Assembly: GCA_965140735.1 (NCBI GenBank)
Contig: OZ223306.1
Span: forward strand, 4,898,001 to 4,962,000
DNA length: 64,000 bases
Source: Fusibacter_A sp965140735
GTDB lineage: Bacteria; Bacillota; Clostridia; Peptostreptococcales; Acidaminobacteraceae
Direction of reading: 5' to 3'
The notes beneath the pieces were generated by a model that was not told where the DNA came from, searched no databases, and saw nothing but the letters and a program-made list of their open reading frames with translations. Both the position numbers and the translations under genes were made by a program. Positions within the stretch are counted from its first letter, which is position 1. Each line of letters starts with the position of its first letter. Below, one piece after another: positions 60,779 to 64,000 of this stretch.

Positions 60779-61972
60779 ATGCAATATCGTAAGATTCCGA
60801 AAACAGGAGATGAAATATCTGCTATAGGCTATGGCTGTATGAGGTTCCCAACAAGGATGGGCAGAATTGATGAAAAAAAGGCAGAAGAACAAATGCGCTT
60901 TGCTATAGAGCAAGGCGTAAATTACTTCGACACAGCTTATCCATACCATGGTGGCAGTAGTGAAAGTTTTTTAGGCAAAGTTTTTAGTGATAAAGCACTT
61001 AGGGATCAAGTGAAAATTGCAACTAAACTTCCCCCTTGGTCAGTGAAAACAAGAGAAGATATGGATAGAATTTTAAATGAACAACTGGCAAAGTTAAAGA
61101 TAGATTCAATAGATTATTATCTGGTGCATGGAATCATGAGTTTAGAGGATTGGGAGCGTATGAAAAGGCTTGGGGTATTAACCTTTTTAGATGAAGCCAA
61201 AGCTCAAGGGAAAATCAAACATGTGGGCTTTTCATTTCACAGTGATATTCATACTTTTAAAAAGATTGTGGATGATTATGACTGGGCGATGTGCCAAATT
61301 CAATATAATTATTTAGATGAAACCAATCAAGCGGGTACAGAGGGATTAAAATATGCAGCTGACCGAGATATCGCAGTGTTTGTGATGGAACCTTTACGTG
61401 GCGGGAACTTAGCGGGACGTATGCCTAGAGCAGCACAGCAAGTATGGGATCAAAGTAAGATTAAGAGAAGTTCAGCTGAATGGGCATTAAGATGGGTTTG
61501 GAATCATCCTGAAGTGACCTGTGTACTCTCAGGAATGAATGTAGATGAGCATATTAAAGAAAATATAGAAACAGCGAGTACAGCGTTTCCTAACCATTTA
61601 TCACCAGAAGAATTAGGCGATATTTCTAAGGTGAGAGATGTATTCGTCTCACTTACTAAAGTCCCTTGTACGGCGTGTGCTTATTGCATGCCATGTCCTG
61701 CTGGCGTCAATATCCCAATGTGTTTTGAAAAGTACAACAGCAAATCTTATTTTTGGGGTATGGAGGCAAAGATTATGTATCTAGTACAAGGAGCTGGTGT
61801 CATGGGTGACAAGCCAACAATGGCATCTCAATGTGTCAACTGTGGCAAGTGTGAGACACATTGTCCTCAACATATAGAGATTAGAAAAGAGCTTAAAAAT
61901 GTGACGAAGTCTCTAGAAGGTGCCTTTGATAAACCCATTATCTGGATGGCAAAACGCGTGATGAAAAAGTAA
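60779..61972 (+). CDS. Aldo/keto reductase with C-terminal 4Fe-4S ferredoxin domain
   Basis: This 397-residue enzyme has an AKR barrel (about 1-285) with the catalytic set Asp in NYFDTAYPYHGG, Tyr in the same segment, Lys in KIATKLPPW and His in YLVHGIM. A ferredoxin-like tail follows, with CTACAYCMPCPAGVNIP (about 300) and CVNCGKCETHCPQHIEI (about 360). This fused form is common in anaerobes and presumably couples Fe-S electron transfer to aldehyde or ketone reduction, with or without NADPH. AGGGAGG lies upstream of the ATG. It is divergent from a TetR regulator that probably controls it. Confidence 0.9.
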   Translation: MQYRKIPKTGDEISAIGYGCMRFPTRMGRIDEKKAEEQMRFAIEQGVNYFDTAYPYHGGSSESFLGKVFSDKALRDQVKIATKLPPWSVKTREDMDRILNEQLAKLKIDSIDYYLVHGIMSLEDWERMKRLGVLTFLDEAKAQGKIKHVGFSFHSDIHTFKKIVDDYDWAMCQIQYNYLDETNQAGTEGLKYAADRDIAVFVMEPLRGGNLAGRMPRAAQQVWDQSKIKRSSAEWALRWVWNHPEVTCVLSGMNVDEHIKENIETASTAFPNHLSPEELGDISKVRDVFVSLTKVPCTACAYCMPCPAGVNIPMCFEKYNSKSYFWGMEAKIMYLVQGAGVMGDKPTMASQCVNCGKCETHCPQHIEIRKELKNVTKSLEGAFDKPIIWMAKRVMKK

Positions 61973-61991
61973 ATAGAGATAATAATAGATG

Positions 61992-62029
61992 CTGTCTAAA
62001 GTATATCCATAAACTTTGGGCAGTTTTTT
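61992..62029 (+). terminator. Terminator after the aldo/keto reductase gene
   Basis: CTGTCTAAAGT / ACTTTGGGCAG arms (with wobbles) are followed by six T residues. Confidence 0.78.
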
Positions 62030-62067
62030 ATGTTTCAGAATTATTTTTTATTTTGAGATGATAGAGG

Positions 62068-62125
62068 TTGACAGGAAAGTCTACAAGTTGTAAACTGAAT
62101 TTAAGAGAGGTCTACAACTTGTAGA
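62068..62125 (+). promoter_or_regulatory. blaI-like promoter with two TACA/TGTA operators
   Basis: TTGACA (62068-62073), a 17-base spacer and TAAACT (62091-62096). TACAAGTTGTA (62082-62092) lies between the boxes and TCTACAACTTGTAGA (62111-62125) just after the start. Both are dyads of the BlaI/MecI TACA-TGTA type. Confidence 0.8.
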
Positions 62126-62143
62126 TTAAGAGAGGTGATAAAA

Positions 62144-62506
62144 TTGAATGATCTAAAATTAACAGATGCAGAATTGAATTTGGCACAGATTATATGGGAA
62201 AAGGATAAACTGACATCTTCTGAATTGATAAAGCGTTGTGAAGAAAAGTTTGAGTGGAAAAAATCGACGACTTATACCTTATTAAAGCGTATTATTGAAA
62301 AGGGTGTATTTGAGAATAGGGATGGTAAGATCATTACTTTGATCTCCAAGGCAAATTACGAAGCCACTCAGAGTAAGTCGTTTGTCAAAAAAACATTTGG
62401 CGGTTCTCTACCAAAATTCTTAGCCGCATTTTCAAAAAATGAGAAGTTAACAGAACAAGAGCTTAAAGCACTACAAACCTTAATTGATGAGCATAAGGAG
62501 GTATAA
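62144..62506 (+). CDS. BlaI/MecI/CopY family transcriptional repressor
   Basis: This 120-residue penicillinase-repressor-type protein has a winged helix (about residues 5-75: LTDAELNLAQIIWEKDKLTSSELI in part, and KKSTTYTLLKRIIEKGVF) and a dimerisation helix (about 85-118). BlaI proteins are cleaved or released after signal transduction by an M56 protease, whose gene follows 3 bases on. The start is the TTG at 62144, with AGAGG at 62131-62135; an in-frame GTG at 62135 lies within that site. Two dyad operators in its promoter indicate autoregulation. No beta-lactamase gene is seen in the window. Confidence 0.9.
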   Translation: MNDLKLTDAELNLAQIIWEKDKLTSSELIKRCEEKFEWKKSTTYTLLKRIIEKGVFENRDGKIITLISKANYEATQSKSFVKKTFGGSLPKFLAAFSKNEKLTEQELKALQTLIDEHKEV

Positions 62507-62509
62507 GTC

Positions 62510-64000
62510 ATGGAAAAAATATTTATTAATATTCTAAACATGAGTATCTCAGCGACTTATGTGATTTTTGTGGTCATAGGAATTAGATTCATAATCCAGA
62601 AATTACCTAAAATTTATGCTTATTTACTGTGGAGTGTGGTTTGGATTAGATTGGTTAATCCATTTAAAATTGAAAGTATCATCAGTTTAGTGCGTATAAA
62701 TCATCAGACGATTCCCGAGGATATTGGTTATGCAAAAGAGCCAGCAATACATAGTGGTATTGATTTTTTAAATAACACTGTAAATGGAAGCTTACCACCC
62801 GTACCGACCGATGTTCTTACAAGTGTTGATCCGATGCAAGTATATCTCTTTGTTGGGAGTACAATTTGGATATGGGTTCTTAGTTTATTGATCGTTTATA
62901 TGGCTTTTACAGGTGCTAAAACGTATTTAAAACTGAAGCCAGCCGTCCATTTATTTGACAATGTTTATGAAACAGATGCCTTTAAGAGTCCCTTTGTATT
63001 TGGAAATCGTATTTATCTGACATCTTCTTTGGCTCCTTTGGAAAGGGAATATATACTTGTACATGAGCAAGTTCACATTAATCGTAGAGATCATATCATC
63101 AAACCGATTGTATTTTTCATCACATGTATACATTGGTTTAACCCATTTGTATGGATTGCCTATATTTTAATGGAAAGAGATATGGAACTTTCATGTGATG
63201 AAAGTGTGATTAATCACTCGGGTAATGATATTAAAGTCTCTTATTCAGAATCTTTACTCTCATTTGCTGGAGAAAATAGAGTTTTGGGAAGTTGTCCTTT
63301 CACTTTTGGTGAAAAGGCAACTGTAAAGCGAATAAAGAACATCTTGTCTTATAAAAAACAGCCATTTTGGGTCATGAGCATTGCGGTTATAGCAATCTGT
63401 ATTTTAGGGATAAGTCTCTTAACAAACCCTGCTGAAGCGACACCAGATTTAACTTTTTTAAATCCGGAAAATTTAATCACAAGTGTTTATGAGCAAGAAA
63501 GTATTAAGATAGATGAAATTGAGCACAGTGGTTATACACGGATAAGTGGATCTGAGGTCGGTAAGTGGATTAACGAAACGCACTGGAATGAAAAGAAAAT
63601 AAAATCACCACTGGAAATTACGCCTTCATATGTTTTGATGAACTTAATGGGTTCAGATATAAAATCTGAGATTAGGCTGTACGAAAGTGAACCTACTTTG
63701 GCAATGATTCTATATGGCGAACAATGGCGTTATTATGAAATTGATGAAACAGATTATGAGGACATGAGGTTCTTAATTATGACTAGAAGTTATTTTGAAC
63801 CTTATGGAGAAACTGGTGTAGATCAAGGGACTCCAGCAATTATAAAATCATCTGTTCAGGTGGTAAATGTCAATATTGATCTGTTGTTTAACGAGATAAT
63901 GTCTTCTCCAGTAGCGAGTTCTAATCCAGATGACTATATAAAAGCGCATAAAGATGTGTATGATGAGATACTCAGTTATGGAGATCTTGCTTTATCGTAT
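62510..64000 (+). CDS. M56 family (BlaR1/MecR1-type) membrane metallopeptidase, 3' end outside window
   Basis: The frame is open from the ATG at 62510 (AAGGAGG upstream) to the last base, giving 497 residues so far. Three or four N-terminal helices precede the zinc-protease motif VHEQVHINRRDH (HExxH, about residue 183), with the LSCDESV Glu ligand about 40 residues later. A further helix at about 290-310 leads to an extracellular part. The outer domain seen so far does not show the SxxK/penicillin-binding signature of BlaR1, so the signal may be another antibiotic or cell-wall stress. It ends in a DYIKAHKDVYDEILSYG segment common in M56 tails. It forms an operon with the BlaI-like repressor. 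Confidence 0.88.
   Translation, partial: MEKIFINILNMSISATYVIFVVIGIRFIIQKLPKIYAYLLWSVVWIRLVNPFKIESIISLVRINHQTIPEDIGYAKEPAIHSGIDFLNNTVNGSLPPVPTDVLTSVDPMQVYLFVGSTIWIWVLSLLIVYMAFTGAKTYLKLKPAVHLFDNVYETDAFKSPFVFGNRIYLTSSLAPLEREYILVHEQVHINRRDHIIKPIVFFITCIHWFNPFVWIAYILMERDMELSCDESVINHSGNDIKVSYSESLLSFAGENRVLGSCPFTFGEKATVKRIKNILSYKKQPFWVMSIAVIAICILGISLLTNPAEATPDLTFLNPENLITSVYEQESIKIDEIEHSGYTRISGSEVGKWINETHWNEKKIKSPLEITPSYVLMNLMGSDIKSEIRLYESEPTLAMILYGEQWRYYEIDETDYEDMRFLIMTRSYFEPYGETGVDQGTPAIIKSSVQVVNVNIDLLFNEIMSSPVASSNPDDYIKAHKDVYDEILSYGDLALSY

Noticed and set aside
60488..60949. Longer TetR reading frame reaching into the aldo/keto reductase gene
   Set aside because: The extra N-terminal part has no homology-like features and covers the promoter region; the ATG at 60487 has GGAGG.

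Overview
The window is 64 kb of AT-rich chromosome from an anaerobic Gram-positive bacterium, most likely a member of Clostridia (Bacillota). The evidence is strong GGAGG-type ribosome sites, TTGACA/TATAAT promoters, lipoprotein-type binding proteins, an SLH-anchored surface protein, a cobalamin riboswitch, a BlaI/M56 pair, Fe-S oxidoreductases and three chemoreceptors. Placement below the class is a guess; the mix recalls Fusibacter-like organisms. All but five genes lie on the plus strand, which suggests one replichore arm read with the fork. No rRNA, tRNA, CRISPR array, phage or intact insertion sequence was seen.

Layout. 1-4.9 kb: the end of a peptide or amino-acid-derivative utilisation operon (M20 amidohydrolase, OppD/OppF-type ATPases, ArgE/DapE-type M20 peptidase, AroM). 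5-8.4 kb: a MocR regulator, a class I aminotransferase and a small EamA membrane protein. 8.5-10 kb: a DbpA-type RNA helicase. 10-16.6 kb: a zinc homeostasis block, with a znuA-like lipoprotein gene divergent from znuC-znuB-zur-COG0523 GTPase-(GTPase-permease fusion)-ycgQ-like, and a 14-bp-arm inverted repeat in the shared promoter. 16.7-22.3 kb: a large solute-binding protein and a leucine-rich-repeat/SLH surface protein. 22.5-26.1 kb: a sigma factor with a Cys-rich membrane protein, an RsmH paralogue and an AraC-GyrI regulator. 26.3-31.1 kb: an MrfA-like helicase broken by an in-frame TGA and a UvrD-like helicase. 31.4-33.2 kb: a chemoreceptor. 33.4-37.1 kb: a cobalamin-riboswitch operon (TrmO, BtuC, BtuD, BtuF). 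37.3-42 kb: a dihydrouridine synthase, a sucrose-phosphorylase-like enzyme, a broken Fe-S protein gene and a stalk-domain secreted protein. 42.2-51.4 kb: assorted regulators and transporters, including TetR-glycosyltransferase, MarR-MATE, an MBL hydrolase, an SSS symporter, an XRE regulator and a deletion-ridden GH114-like pseudogene. 51.7-57.7 kb: chemoreceptor, EAL phosphodiesterase, chemoreceptor. 58-64 kb: an aminotransferase, a DUF2892 protein, TetR divergent from an Fe-S aldo/keto reductase, then blaI and a truncated M56 peptidase gene.

Most striking points: a fusion of a G3E GTPase-like domain (without the metal-binding CxCC motif) to a YraQ/YcgR-type permease inside a zinc operon; trmO leading a B12-uptake operon; three decayed genes, two of them with internal deletions inferred from remembered homologues; two similar orphan terminators placed just upstream of two secreted-protein genes; and several unusually clean palindromic operators beside their likely regulators. 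All functions are read from motifs and context; no database search was possible.
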